DNA of 64,000 nt, taken from positions 62,001-126,000 of the forward strand of contig JAVBMV010000008.1 in NCBI GenBank assembly GCA_031552145.1. Direction: 5' to 3'. Below the pieces are notes generated by a model, which made no database searches, was not told the origin of the DNA, and was given only the letters and a program-made list of their open reading frames with translations. Origin of the DNA: JAVBMV01 sp031552145. GTDB lineage: Bacteria; Myxococcota; Myxococcia; Myxococcales; UBA5297. The translations under genes and the position numbers were made by a program. Below, piece by piece: positions 9,309-19,435 of this stretch; positions within the stretch are counted from its first letter, which is position 1, and each line of letters starts with the position of its first letter.

Positions 9309-9459
9309 CGCTTCCTCCTGCTCCTCGCGGTGCATGGGCCCACTAACGGACCGGCGCTGGTTTAGCGATAGCCCGCTCAGAGAACAAGGTAACGAAAACG
9401 GGGCCCACGACGCCGGGCCCCGTAGAAGCGTCTGCAACTCGAAGAGTCTGGGCGTGGGT

Positions 9460-10272
9460 TTATGGCACCAGACTCACGTCGACCCCCGTCGCTTGAATGG
9501 CGGCGAGGATGCTCTGCCAAGTAGCCTGCGTCAGCTCGGTCTCATCGGGCCCCAGGGTCGACCAATCGATCCCCTCCAAAATGGTTGAGCCGAGCCTCAA
9601 CGACACCTTCACCTTCTGCTCACCTGTGCTCCCCGCGCCCATATTGAGCTCGAGCTCCTTCGCGACGGGCGAGGTGGAGAGATCGGTTGGCCCGAACTTG
9701 GCCTTCGCCTTGAACTCGTGTGGCTCGAAACGCGCTGGGCTCTGGGTGTCGCGAACGCTCCCCTCGAGCCTCAACGCCCTGAGCTGCAGGGTGACGCCTA
9801 CCAAGCGATCGGAGTCGAGTGCGAGCGTGCGGAGCGAGAGCTCTTGGGGGACGAGCAGATCGATCCAGTCGTCCGCGAGCGAGAGTTCATGCTCCGAGCG
9901 CGTGCGCCCGCCATGGTCGTCGCCCGGCTCACTCCCATGTCCACCCTTGTCGTCGCCAGGCTCCGCTTCGCCCCCGCGATCGTCGCCCGACTCGACCTCT
10001 CGCTGCTGCGTCAGCTGCGAGACCCCCGCGTCGAGCGACTCGTCGGCGAGAGTGATTGAGGCGATCTTAAGCTGCGCTCGCGCGAGGCGTACTTCGACGC
10101 CGTTGGCAAGAAGCTCGAAGGGCTCCTGCGACGAGGCATCGGTCGCCGCCGCATAGGAAGCGGTGAGCAGGGGCGTCACTGTGACGGTGGGATGGGTTTG
10201 GGTGGAGCCACAACCGGCCAGGAGCGCCGCGAGCAGGGGCGCTCCGAGATGCTTCGATAGATGCTCTCTCAT
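9460..10272 (-). CDS. Hypothetical lipoprotein with charged PGDD-x-GG repeat
   Basis: This encodes 270 residues. A good ribosome site (GGAGG) precedes the ATG, and the N-terminus is a lipoprotein signal ending in LAGC. Residues about 95-130 contain a short acidic/Gly/His repeat (GDDRGGEAEPGDDKGGHGS-type units), possibly a flexible or cation-binding linker. The flanking parts are beta-rich, with no recognised motif. The gene is divergent from the substrate-binding-protein-like gene at 10460 and upstream of the small Cys-rich lipoprotein gene. Function is unknown. Confidence 0.75.
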   Translation of the reverse strand: MREHLSKHLGAPLLAALLAGCGSTQTHPTVTVTPLLTASYAAATDASSQEPFELLANGVEVRLARAQLKIASITLADESLDAGVSQLTQQREVESGDDRGGEAEPGDDKGGHGSEPGDDHGGRTRSEHELSLADDWIDLLVPQELSLRTLALDSDRLVGVTLQLRALRLEGSVRDTQSPARFEPHEFKAKAKFGPTDLSTSPVAKELELNMGAGSTGEQKVKVSLRLGSTILEGIDWSTLGPDETELTQATWQSILAAIQATGVDVSLVP

Positions 10273-10459
10273 TCATCCTCCATAGGGGATCGATGGGTGT
10301 GGGACCGACCGCCTGCCGCGCTTCTATTCAGCGCCGCGCGCGCCGCTCACTCCCATGCAGGTGGTTCACCCAAGGAAATCGGCTCGCTACCTCGCTGCTC
10401 ACAAGCGGTGGGCATCTGCTGCGCGAGGGCATCGCCAAATGAGTGTTCACGAGGGGGCC

Positions 10460-10987
10460 ATGCGCGCGCTTCTGCTGGCTCTGGGGATGTTCCTGGCGAG
10501 CTGCACCGCGGCGCCCGCGGAGGAGGCGCTGCCGGGGGCGCTTCTCGAATATGGGCCCGGCCCGCGCTCGCTCCGGGTGGGTACGGTCTTGCCGACGCAG
10601 GGACCGGGAGCCCCGGTCGGCGCCGTTATCTCACGTGTGCTGGCCCGCCACCTGGCGGAGGCAAATGCTCGCGGCGGCATTCGAGGTAGAAGCATCGAGC
10701 TGTTGCTCATCTCCTACGATTCGAACAAGAGCGACGGTGTGGCGGAGGCCGATCAGGCGCTCGAGCGGGGCGGGCTCGCCCTGTTGCTCGCCTCCTATTC
10801 GCCGGGCGCTATCGATCGCCTGAGACGAACGGCGGAGCAACGGGGTGTCGCCTGGGAGAGCCCAGTACTTCGCGCGGAGGGAGCTGCCGAGGGCGCCGCC
10901 GGGGCGGTCGAACGGCTTCTGGAGAGGCTTGCTCGAGAGGGGCGCCAGCGGACGGGTAACGAGCAGATCGGGAGAGAGGGCCGGTAG
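10460..10987 (+). CDS. Short lipoprotein resembling the N-terminal lobe of a branched-chain amino-acid binding protein
   Basis: This encodes 175 residues from the ATG at 10460, with a lipoprotein signal ending in LASC; an ATG at 10439 is a weaker alternative. After the signal, RVGTVLPTQGPGAPVG, then HLAEANARGGIRG and ELLLISYDSNKSDGVAEAD, match the opening strand, second helix and strand 2 of Leu/Ile/Val-type periplasmic binding proteins (Peripla_BP_6). That family is normally 350-400 residues, so more than half is missing. The frame ends in an Arg/Gly-rich tail, and I see no continuation in other frames before tdh. It may be a decayed gene or a deliberately short one-lobe lipoprotein. Confidence 0.6.
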   Translation: MRALLLALGMFLASCTAAPAEEALPGALLEYGPGPRSLRVGTVLPTQGPGAPVGAVISRVLARHLAEANARGGIRGRSIELLLISYDSNKSDGVAEADQALERGGLALLLASYSPGAIDRLRRTAEQRGVAWESPVLRAEGAAEGAAGAVERLLERLAREGRQRTGNEQIGREGR

Positions 10988-11032
10988 CAGGGTCGTTCTC
11001 CCGCCCAAAACCGCGCTCCCGCGCAAGTTGCG

Positions 11033-11071
11033 TTGACCGCCCGAGTGGGGTGGCGTTAGGTTGCGCCACCC
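11033..11071 (+). promoter_or_regulatory. Candidate tdh-kbl promoter with operator-like inverted repeat
   Basis: A TTGACC (11033-11038) is followed after exactly 17 bases by TTAGGT (11056-11061). The putative -10 sits in the 8-base centre of a perfect 8-bp inverted repeat, GGGTGGCG (11048-11055) with CGCCACCC (11064-11071). That placement suits an operator for a dimeric repressor. The alternative is that it is only a hairpin ending upstream transcripts. The -10 match is weak. Confidence 0.4.
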
Positions 11072-11092
11072 TATTTCGGAGGCAGCTGAGCG

Positions 11093-12256
11093 ATGACTGA
11101 GAAGATGTGGGCACTCACTTTCGACCGCAACGCAGATGGCTGGACGAAGAGCACGGGCCTCGTGAGGCGCGAGGTGCCGCGCCCGCGGCTCGACTCGAAG
11201 CGCGATCCCTCGGACCGTTCGTGGGTCATCGTGAAGATGCACTACGCGGGTTTCTGTGGCTCCGATCGCGGCATCTGGTACCGCAAGTCGTTCGGCGATC
11301 AGATCCTCGAGACGCTCGAACAGGAGAAGAAGGACATCCGCATTACCGGCCATGAGCTGCTGGGCGAGATCGTCGAGGTGGGCGAGGATGTCGAGCGGCT
11401 CCATGGCTACAAGGTGGGCGAGGTTGTCGCCGCCGAGAGCCACCTGATCTGCGGCGAGTGCTATCAGTGCAAGCGCGACGAGACGCACGTCTGCCGCACC
11501 GACCGGATCATCGGCATCAGCTTCGACGGCTGCTTCGCCGAGTATGTAAAGGTCCCGGCGCGCGTGCTCTGGCGCGTCGATCTCAAGAAGATTCGCCCCG
11601 AGGTGGCCGCCGTCCAGGAGCCCTTCGGCAACGCCGTCCACGCCTGTACCAAGGTCGATCTCAAGGACCAGACCGTCGCCATCATCGGCTGTGGCACGAT
11701 CGGCCTCTTCGCTGTCGCCATCGCCAAGGCGCTGGGCGCGCGCAAGGTCATCGGCGTCGAGCCGCTCGAGGCCCATGCCCAGATGGCGCGCAAGCTGGGC
11801 GCCGACGTGGTGCTCACGCCCTCGAAGGGGACGGGTGATCACCGGCACGACGAGGTGGTCGCCGCGGAGCTGCGTCGGCTCACCGACGGCGTCGGCGTCG
11901 ACGTCGCGCTGGAGATGTCCGGGATCAACGCTTCGCTCAACACGGCCATCGCCGGGACGCGCCGCGGTGGCCACATCGTCCTCTTCGGCCTAAAGGCGGG
12001 CGACGCGGTGGTGGAGAAGATCGACCGAATCATCATGAATGGGCAGACGCTCCACACCGTGGTGGGAAGGCGCATCTTCCAGACCTGGGAGGTCACCAGG
12101 AGGCTGCTCGAGTCGCGCACGCCCAATATCCACGACCTGGTCTGGGAGGTGATCCTCCAGGGAGGAAAGGGCACCATCCTCCCCTTCGCCGAGTTCGAGC
12201 CGAAGCGCTTCGAGGAGATCATCGGCGCCAACCCCAAAGTGCTCTTCAAGTTCTAG
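11093..12256 (+). CDS. tdh: L-threonine 3-dehydrogenase (zinc-type MDR family)
   Basis: This encodes 387 residues. It oxidises L-threonine to 2-amino-3-ketobutyrate using NAD. Catalytic zinc ligands are seen in GFCGSD (about residue 54) and GHELLGE; the structural zinc lobe has four Cys in CGECYQCKRDETHVC (about 120-134). EPFGNAVHA is the segment that marks threonine dehydrogenases, and the Rossmann motif is GCGTIGLFAVAIAKALGA. The protein is about 45 residues longer than the E. coli enzyme, mainly from an insertion between the catalytic Cys and the GHE motif. The gene for the next step, kbl, follows 36 bases downstream, which supports the assignment over other sugar alcohol dehydrogenases. 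Confidence 0.88.
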   Translation: MTEKMWALTFDRNADGWTKSTGLVRREVPRPRLDSKRDPSDRSWVIVKMHYAGFCGSDRGIWYRKSFGDQILETLEQEKKDIRITGHELLGEIVEVGEDVERLHGYKVGEVVAAESHLICGECYQCKRDETHVCRTDRIIGISFDGCFAEYVKVPARVLWRVDLKKIRPEVAAVQEPFGNAVHACTKVDLKDQTVAIIGCGTIGLFAVAIAKALGARKVIGVEPLEAHAQMARKLGADVVLTPSKGTGDHRHDEVVAAELRRLTDGVGVDVALEMSGINASLNTAIAGTRRGGHIVLFGLKAGDAVVEKIDRIIMNGQTLHTVVGRRIFQTWEVTRRLLESRTPNIHDLVWEVILQGGKGTILPFAEFEPKRFEEIIGANPKVLFKF

Positions 12257-12292
12257 CCGCAGCACAATCCATACGAAATAACGAGGTCGTCA

Positions 12293-13483
<1,191 letters not shown>

Positions 13484-13535
13484 CCAGCTCCCAACGAGCG
13501 ATGGAAGATAGGAACCCTGATGCCGAGGGAGCGCC

Positions 13536-14057
13536 ATGACGAAGCCCGTGGGACCTGAGGGTGGCGAGCGAGCAGCTCTGCCCGAATTGAGAATCGGCAA
13601 GGTCGCCTCCGAGGGTGAGCTCTTCAGCGCGCTTGCGCTGCGAGAGATCGTCTTCATCGAGGAGGAGTCGATCCCCGAGAGCCTCGAGCGCGACGCCGAA
13701 GATGCGGGCGCTTTCCACCTCCTCTGTTTCGACAGTGGCCACGCTGTGGGCACCGGACGGTTGGTGCTCCTCGACTCGGGGCCGGAGGGCGCTCCCGGCA
13801 TCTGGGGGCGCATCGGCCGCATGGCTGTCCTCAAGTCGCACCGGAAGCGGAGGGTAGGCTCCCTCCTCCTCGATGCGCTCGAGAAAGAGGCGAGGCGAAG
13901 GGGGTGTATCGGCGCTCTCGTCCACGCCCAGGTCCATTGCAAGGAGTTCTACCTGAAGCGCGGCTTCACGCCCTTTGGCGAGGAGTTCGAAGAGGCAGGC
14001 ATTCCGCACATCGGCATGTCGAAGCGCTATGAGAGCGGCGAAGCGGCGCTCTCGTAG
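13536..14057 (+). CDS. GNAT-family N-acetyltransferase (ElaA/YjcF-like)
   Basis: This encodes 173 residues. The fold is indicated by LREIVFIEEESIP near the N-terminus, a GTGRLVLLD strand, and the acetyl-CoA site IGRMAVLKSHRKRRVGSLLLDALEKEA containing the R-x-x-G-x-G/S-type turn (RKRRVGS). The end has HAQVHCKEFYLKRGFTPFGEEFEE, with the typical FY-x-K-x-GF motif. The early VF-x-EE and the HAQ segment resemble the ElaA/YjcF group. The acceptor is unknown. It follows kbl by 52 bases and may be read through from tdh-kbl. Confidence 0.88.
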   Translation: MTKPVGPEGGERAALPELRIGKVASEGELFSALALREIVFIEEESIPESLERDAEDAGAFHLLCFDSGHAVGTGRLVLLDSGPEGAPGIWGRIGRMAVLKSHRKRRVGSLLLDALEKEARRRGCIGALVHAQVHCKEFYLKRGFTPFGEEFEEAGIPHIGMSKRYESGEAALS

Positions 14058-14070
14058 CGAGCCGCGGCGC

Positions 14071-14913
14071 CTACCACTCGAGACTGGCGGGCTGCGCTGG
14101 CTCGGCCTTGAAGTCGGGGCGCGCGACGCGCTTCAGGCGGGCGCGGACCGTGCCCAGGTCGATTGAGCCTGAGATGGCCAAGGGGAGCCGAAGCTCGTCG
14201 TCACTCAGCCAGAGGTGGACATCTTTCTCCATCTTCTCGCCAGCGCCGAGGCGCGTCGCCGTGCCCACGATGTGCCAGGCCCGGTATTCACCGGCGGGCA
14301 CGCTCACTTGTTCGAGTGACTGCACGCGCCCGCGCACCATCCAGAGGCGCCGAAGCGAATAGACCTCGAAGCAGAACTCTTGCCCGGTGGCGAGCGGCAT
14401 GGAGCGCAAGAGTGCGAGCGCTCCCGCGTAGTCGAGTGCTCCGCCCGTATCGAGCTTCCTGACGATAGGTTTCCCCTTTGGCTGGACGGTGCTGATCTCG
14501 AGCTTTCCCGCCTGCGCCGTAGCTGGAAAGGCGACGGTGGTGGTGCGCTTCTTGTCGCCGACGGAGACCTCCTCGCGCAGGGCGGTGGTGCGCAGATCGC
14601 TTCCGCGCAATGTGCCGCTCAGGATCGAGTCGACCTTGCGGACCTTGTTGAAGAAGGTATTGGTCTTGACGCGCAGCTGTGTCTGAAGGGTTCCCTCGCC
14701 CCCTTTGCCCTTCAGGGTCTCCAGCGTGAGCGTCGCGCCGTTGACGCCCGCCACGTCGATGTCGAAGGTGAGCTTCTCGCTCGCCGAGATGGGGTTTGGG
14801 CCAGGGCGAGGTTGAGGCATCGCGGTGCACTCGGCGGCGTGCGCCTGACCACAGAGCAGCGAGGCGGCGAGCCCGAGAGTGGCGAGACTCGAGAGGGTGC
14901 GGAAGGTTTTCAT
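14071..14913 (-). CDS. DUF3108-domain periplasmic protein
   Basis: This encodes 280 residues from the ATG at 14913, chosen because the product then begins with a clean Sec signal ending in GQAHA. The mature protein fits the DUF3108 family: a KLTFDIDVAGVNGATLTLE opening, a middle strand-rich part with FFNKVRKVDSILSG, a VPAGEYRAWHIVG segment and the closing DVHLWLSDDELRLPLAI. These are lipid-binding-like beta barrels of the envelope with no defined activity. A second DUF3108 gene lies 76 bases upstream on the same strand, suggesting an ancient duplication and a two-gene operon. Confidence 0.82.
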   Translation of the reverse strand: MKTFRTLSSLATLGLAASLLCGQAHAAECTAMPQPRPGPNPISASEKLTFDIDVAGVNGATLTLETLKGKGGEGTLQTQLRVKTNTFFNKVRKVDSILSGTLRGSDLRTTALREEVSVGDKKRTTTVAFPATAQAGKLEISTVQPKGKPIVRKLDTGGALDYAGALALLRSMPLATGQEFCFEVYSLRRLWMVRGRVQSLEQVSVPAGEYRAWHIVGTATRLGAGEKMEKDVHLWLSDDELRLPLAISGSIDLGTVRARLKRVARPDFKAEPAQPASLEW

Positions 14914-14989
14914 GGTGTCTCCGTGGTGCGTTTGCATCCGGTGAGACGTCGGCGGAAGCGTCGCTATTCATGGCGAACCGGCCATCCGC

Positions 14990-15865
14990 CTATCGGGAGA
15001 GCCCCTTCTGGTAGGTGGTGAGCTCGGCGATCAGCGTGCCGAACTGGAAGGATGCGTCGAAGCGAAGCGGGACGTGGCGGGCGTCGTCGGTCACCCACAC
15101 AAAGATGTCGCGCTTGCTGGCGAGCTGCCCCGAGAACTCCACCTGCACTTTCAGCACCAGCGCGTCGAAGGTCCCGGCAGGAGTCTCGACCTGCTCCCTT
15201 CGATCGATCGCCGCCTTGAGCATGAAGTTCTTCGCCCCGGTGAAGACGGGGATCTCGTAGTTCTCTCCCACCGAGAGGGGGATTCCGCGCAGATAGAGCA
15301 GCGCGGAGAGAATATCTTGGGCGGCGGAGGGAACCTCGTAGCGGGAGTCCTTCGGCGTCTTTCCGGGGCGCTCGCGCAGGGTGTTGGCGCTCTGCGCCGT
15401 CCTGTCGAAGCGCACGCGCTCGCGCCGCCGCTCGCTCCGCTCCTCGGCCTGCAGCTCATTGCCCACCGTGATCCGACTCGCGGGGTCCCACCAGGTGACG
15501 TACCGGTTCTTGACGGGGTAGAGAGCGAAGAGCGCATCGGTCTTCGCGACGGCGATGACAGGCAGCACCTTCGCGCCATTCATCGGCGTTTCGCTCCCGA
15601 CGATGATCTCGACTTTTCCGATCGTAAGCCCGAGGTAGCTGGCCTTGAAGGTGAGCATCTCGGCCGGTCCGAAGGGCTGCCCAACAGGCGTCGGAGCGAG
15701 CATCGGAATGGGTGCGAGGGGCTCGGCGACCTCATCGGCGCGCACATCGCTCGGCGAACCTGTGAGGGCCGCGAGCCAGACGAGCGCGACGAGCGCGGGC
15801 TGAAGAAGGCGCGCGCTGGCACGCTCGAGGTGAGAGGGGATAAGTGGTCGGTTGGGGGTGGTCAT
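14990..15865 (-). CDS. DUF3108-domain envelope protein
   Basis: This encodes 291 residues from the ATG at 15865; the open frame extends further upstream but overlaps the divergent barrel gene and lacks a signal there. Residues about 10-45 form a signal/anchor segment ending near SDVRADE. The rest follows the DUF3108 plan: AEMLTFKASYLGLTIGKVEI, ALYPVKNRYVTWWDP, a RYEVPSAAQDILSALLYLRGIPLSVG stretch, VETPAGTFDALVLKVQVEF and DIFVWVTDDARHVPLRF. It precedes a paralogue on the same strand and is divergent from the outer-membrane barrel gene. A role in envelope lipid handling is inferred only. Confidence 0.83.
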   Translation of the reverse strand: MTTPNRPLIPSHLERASARLLQPALVALVWLAALTGSPSDVRADEVAEPLAPIPMLAPTPVGQPFGPAEMLTFKASYLGLTIGKVEIIVGSETPMNGAKVLPVIAVAKTDALFALYPVKNRYVTWWDPASRITVGNELQAEERSERRRERVRFDRTAQSANTLRERPGKTPKDSRYEVPSAAQDILSALLYLRGIPLSVGENYEIPVFTGAKNFMLKAAIDRREQVETPAGTFDALVLKVQVEFSGQLASKRDIFVWVTDDARHVPLRFDASFQFGTLIAELTTYQKGLSR

Positions 15866-15932
15866 TTCGCTCGGTTCCGTTTGGCTCGGAAAAGTTTTTG
15901 CCACAACCACGGCAGCCTTGGATGATTCCCTG

Positions 15933-17198
15933 ATGGCTATGCAGCGATCGCCCTTGGGCCTGACATCCATACTCTCATGCATCCTCTTCCTCGTCTCTTT
16001 CTCGGCGCATGCAGAGAGGCGCCCCCAGAAGTTCCTGGCGAGTACGCGCAATGCCGCGCTGGGTGGGACCTGTATTGGGATGCCCGACGACGCCGCAGCC
16101 TCTTGGTGCAACCCGGCGGGGCTCTCGCGCGTGCCCCGCGATGAACTCTCGGTGAGCTCCACTGGTGTCTCGCATGCGCATCTGAGGATCGACTCTCCTT
16201 TGCTTGGCAATAGTCTCGACGCGGATATGAACCAGGCATTCACGGCCTCCGCCATCTCGGTCGAGGAACTCCTGGGTGGACATGTCGCGATCGTCATGGT
16301 GACGCCTGGAGAGCAGGGCTTTCGTTTCGTGCGCGACATCGAGAGTGCTGGCGCCGCCGAGAGGCGAATCCGGGGAGACAGGACGGACAGCATTCTCTAT
16401 GTAGGAGGGGCCTACGGACGCTCCGTGGCAGAGAACCTCGATCTAGGTATGGGGCTCTACTACACCTATCGCTCCGTCCGCTCCGTCGGCTCGGATTACC
16501 AGCGTTTCGCGAACGCCAGACCCGAGGGCCTCGTTGCGCTGGAGCGGACGCTCTTCGACTCCCGCGAGATCCATGGTGCGCAAGTCGCCGCGGGGCTCCT
16601 CTTCAAACCAAGGGAGGCTCCATGGGAGCTTCGGTTCGGACTCTACGCGCGCGCCTCCACGGAGCTGGCGGCGTCGGGCTCTCGGGACATCGAGGAGCTG
16701 CGCGGGGTCGGCGACGGGAGCCAGACACTCTACCAGCGCACCTTCACGACCCAGTCGGCGCGCCGCTCCGATGCGGTCGACACCTCCGTCGGTGCCGGGC
16801 TGTCGGCGCGTCCCGAGCGGCGTTGGACCGTCGGGATCGACGGCACGCTCCACTCGACATTCGGGGCGAGTAGGCCCGACGAGTCCGCCGAACCCATCGC
16901 CGATCTGTCGATTGGGGCCGAGTATCTCGCCCTCGACGCGCTCCCGCTGATGGCGGGGCTCTTTTCCTCATGGAGCGACGAGGCGAGCGGGGGAGAGTTT
17001 CGACCCGATTTGTGGGATCGCGTAGGCCTCTCCTTTGGAGGTGTTGCACTGAACGCGCGCTCCTCGTTCGGGTGTGCGCTGAGATTCGTGTGGCTCGAAG
17101 GCGAGGGTGCGGCGGCCATGGGCGAAGAGGCTCCGCAGCGCTATCGCGGCAGCGGCTACGAGGTGAGCCTCATCTTTGGCGGCAGCTACTATCTCTGA
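15933..17198 (+). CDS. Outer-membrane beta-barrel protein (OmpP1/FadL-like)
   Basis: This encodes 421 residues from the ATG at 15933; a second ATG is two codons later. There is a Sec signal ending in SFSAHAE. The segment STRNAALGGTCIGMPDDAAASWCNPAGLSR matches the N-terminal hatch of FadL/OmpP1-type channels, where NPAGL is characteristic. The remainder alternates hydrophobic and polar residues as expected for a barrel and ends in an aromatic-hydrophobic strand (SYYL). A fatty-acid or hydrophobic-compound channel would suit the neighbouring fadIJ genes, but the two are convergent, so this is inference. Confidence 0.75.
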   Translation: MAMQRSPLGLTSILSCILFLVSFSAHAERRPQKFLASTRNAALGGTCIGMPDDAAASWCNPAGLSRVPRDELSVSSTGVSHAHLRIDSPLLGNSLDADMNQAFTASAISVEELLGGHVAIVMVTPGEQGFRFVRDIESAGAAERRIRGDRTDSILYVGGAYGRSVAENLDLGMGLYYTYRSVRSVGSDYQRFANARPEGLVALERTLFDSREIHGAQVAAGLLFKPREAPWELRFGLYARASTELAASGSRDIEELRGVGDGSQTLYQRTFTTQSARRSDAVDTSVGAGLSARPERRWTVGIDGTLHSTFGASRPDESAEPIADLSIGAEYLALDALPLMAGLFSSWSDEASGGEFRPDLWDRVGLSFGGVALNARSSFGCALRFVWLEGEGAAAMGEEAPQRYRGSGYEVSLIFGGSYYL

Positions 17199-17210
17199 GC
17201 GAGTGCTCAG
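17195..17210. terminator. Short bidirectional hairpin spanning two convergent stop codons
   Basis: CTGAGC (17195-17200) pairs perfectly with GCTCAG (17205-17210) around a 4-base loop. The TGA of the barrel gene (17196-17198) lies in one arm and the TGA of fadJ (17207-17209, minus strand) in the other. There is no T tract, so the termination strength is uncertain. Confidence 0.45.
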
Positions 17211-19426
17211 GGCAGCTTTCTTCCCTGCACCACCTCTTCGAGCAGCGGCGCGGGGGCGAAGCGCTCGCCGTGGATGGCCCGCAGCGCCTCCAGTTTCGCC
17301 AAGATCGCGGCCGGTCCCACCTGCTGAGTGTAGGCGAAGGGCCCTCCGCGGAAGGGGGGGAAGCCGATGCCAAAGACCGCGCCGATGTCGCCGTCGCGCG
17401 CCGAGCGCAAGATCGCCTCGCCGAGACAGAGGAAGGCCTCATTCACCATGCGCAACACGATGCGCTCCGTCGCGGCTGGCGCGTCGAAGGGCTCGGGCCT
17501 GACGTTGCGCGGAATGAGGGCGAGCGCCTCGGGGTCGGCGCCGCGCAGCTTCTTTCCGCTCTTCTTTTCATAGCGGTAAAACCCCTTTTTCGCTTTCCTG
17601 CCGAAGCGCCCCTGCTCCAAGAAAGCGCCGAACCAAGCGGGCTCGGGCATCCTCGCGCCGAAGGAGTCGCGCATCACGTGCGAGACCTTGGCACCTACAT
17701 CGATACCCACCTCATCGAGGAGGGTAATGGGGCCCACCGGGAAGCCGAAGGTCATCAGGGCGCTGTCGAGCTGCTCGGGGATAGCGCCCTCGGCGAGCAT
17801 GAAGGCTGCCTCGTTCATGTAGGGCGTCAGGATGCGGGTCGTATAGAAGCCAGGCCCGTCGGTCACCACGATCACTGTCTTGCCCTGGCGCTTGCCGAGC
17901 GCGACGGCGGTGGCGAGGGCCGCCGGAGAGGTGGAGGGCGTGATGATCACCTCGAGCAGCGGCATCTTCGGAACGGGCGAAAAATAGTGCATCCCGATGA
18001 CGTTCTCGGGTCTCTTGCAACCCTGCGCGATGAGCGCGATGGGGATGGAGGAGGTGTTGGTGGCGAAGAGCTGCTCTTCGTTTCCCAGCTCCTCAACCTG
18101 CGCGAGGACGCGCCGTTTGAGCGCCAAGTCCTCGAAGACCGCCTCGATGATCACCTCCGCCTTGGAGAGCCCGCTGAGGTCGGCGGTGCCCGTGACGAGA
18201 CCTACGCGCGCATCGCGCTCGAGCGGAGCGAGCGACCCGCGCGCGGTACGGGCGTTGAAGTGTGCACTGACGGCGCCCAGGCCGCGCCCCACGGCGTCGA
18301 GGCTCTGGTCGGTCATGCGGCAGGTGATCCCCGCGTTGGCCGAGACGGTGGCGATGCCGCTGCCCATCAACCCCGAGCCGATGATGCCCAGCTTCTTCAC
18401 CTGGCGTGGCAGGATCGCGGCGCCCCCGCTCACGCCCGACTCTCGCTTGAGCGCGTTCTGCGCGAAGAAGAGGCGGATCGCCTGCTTTGCCACAGGAGTG
18501 ATCGAGAGCTCACCGAAGAGGCGCGCTTCGGCGTCCAGGCCGCGCTCGAAGCCCTTCGCGAGCCCTATCTCCATCGCCTCGATTGCCTTGAGCGGCGCGG
18601 GGTAGTGGCCCCGGCTCTTCGCATTGGCGCGCTCGCGCGCCTTCGAAAAGAGCAGGGCGCGTCCGGCGAGGTTGCCGTCGAGAAGCAATCCACTCCAGGT
18701 GTTGGTGCGCCGCAGCGATTTGAGCGCAGCCGAAGGCGAGTTCGAGAGCAGCCGCCGGAGTCCGGGCGCTGCTCGCCGGTGGCCATGCTGCTCGGCCAGC
18801 TCGAGCGCGCGCGCGGCGGCCCGAGCCAATAGGAGCTGCTCGGGGACGAGCTCGTCGACGAGCCCGAGCGCGAGGGCCCGCTTCGCGCGCACGGGGCGCC
18901 CGGTGAGGACCATCTCCAGCGCGGCTCCCGCGCCGATGAGGCGGGGGAGGCGCTGGGTGCCCCCGGCGCCGGGGATGATGCCGAGCATGACCTCCGGTGA
19001 ACCGAGGGTTGTCTTGGGGCTGTCGCTGGCGAGCCGATAGGCGCAGGCGAGCGCCCATTCTAGGCCGCCGCCGAGGCAGGCGCCGTCGATCGCTGCGACG
19101 ATGGGGAGCTTGCAGTCGGCAACACGCTGGAAGGAGGCCTGCGCCTCGCGCGCCAGCCGCTCCCCTTCGAGGGCGCTCTTCATGCCCTGCAGGAGCTCGA
19201 GCTTCGCCCCCGCGATGAAGGTGCCCGGCTTGCCGCTGGCGAAGACGATGGCGCGCGTCCGCGGATCGCTCTCCAGCTCGCAGAGGAGCGTCTCGAACTG
19301 AGTAGCGACCTCGGGGGAGAGCGTGTTCACCTGCTCCCCCGGGACGTCGAAGAGGATGGTCGCGACCCCCCTGGAGTCGAGATCGGTCGAGAAAAACTCG
19401 CGCTTCAACTCCTGGGTCCGCCGCAT
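17207..19426 (-). CDS. fadJ: Fatty-acid oxidation multifunctional enzyme: enoyl-CoA hydratase / 3-hydroxyacyl-CoA dehydrogenase
   Basis: This encodes 739 residues, the usual length for FadJ/FadB. The N-terminal crotonase half has the oxyanion turn (GACLGGGLEWALACAYRLA) with the catalytic Glu, and SPEVMLGIIPGAGGTQRLPR with the second Glu. The C-terminal half opens with the NAD motif GSGLMGSGIATVSANAG, followed by NTSSIPI and GMHYFSPVPKMPLLEVI carrying the catalytic His, and ends with a duplicated C-terminal dehydrogenase domain (GPITLLDEVGIDVGAKV). It hydrates enoyl-CoA and oxidises the L-3-hydroxyacyl-CoA in beta-oxidation. The thiolase partner gene ends 9 bases upstream, forming a fadI-fadJ operon. 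Confidence 0.93.
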   Translation of the reverse strand: MRRTQELKREFFSTDLDSRGVATILFDVPGEQVNTLSPEVATQFETLLCELESDPRTRAIVFASGKPGTFIAGAKLELLQGMKSALEGERLAREAQASFQRVADCKLPIVAAIDGACLGGGLEWALACAYRLASDSPKTTLGSPEVMLGIIPGAGGTQRLPRLIGAGAALEMVLTGRPVRAKRALALGLVDELVPEQLLLARAAARALELAEQHGHRRAAPGLRRLLSNSPSAALKSLRRTNTWSGLLLDGNLAGRALLFSKARERANAKSRGHYPAPLKAIEAMEIGLAKGFERGLDAEARLFGELSITPVAKQAIRLFFAQNALKRESGVSGGAAILPRQVKKLGIIGSGLMGSGIATVSANAGITCRMTDQSLDAVGRGLGAVSAHFNARTARGSLAPLERDARVGLVTGTADLSGLSKAEVIIEAVFEDLALKRRVLAQVEELGNEEQLFATNTSSIPIALIAQGCKRPENVIGMHYFSPVPKMPLLEVIITPSTSPAALATAVALGKRQGKTVIVVTDGPGFYTTRILTPYMNEAAFMLAEGAIPEQLDSALMTFGFPVGPITLLDEVGIDVGAKVSHVMRDSFGARMPEPAWFGAFLEQGRFGRKAKKGFYRYEKKSGKKLRGADPEALALIPRNVRPEPFDAPAATERIVLRMVNEAFLCLGEAILRSARDGDIGAVFGIGFPPFRGGPFAYTQQVGPAAILAKLEALRAIHGERFAPAPLLEEVVQGRKLP

Positions 19427-19435
19427 GGTTGTGGG

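Noticed and set aside
10988..11092. Continuation of the truncated binding-protein gene in another frame
   Set aside because: No further family motifs are found in any frame before tdh; the stretch is promoter-like.
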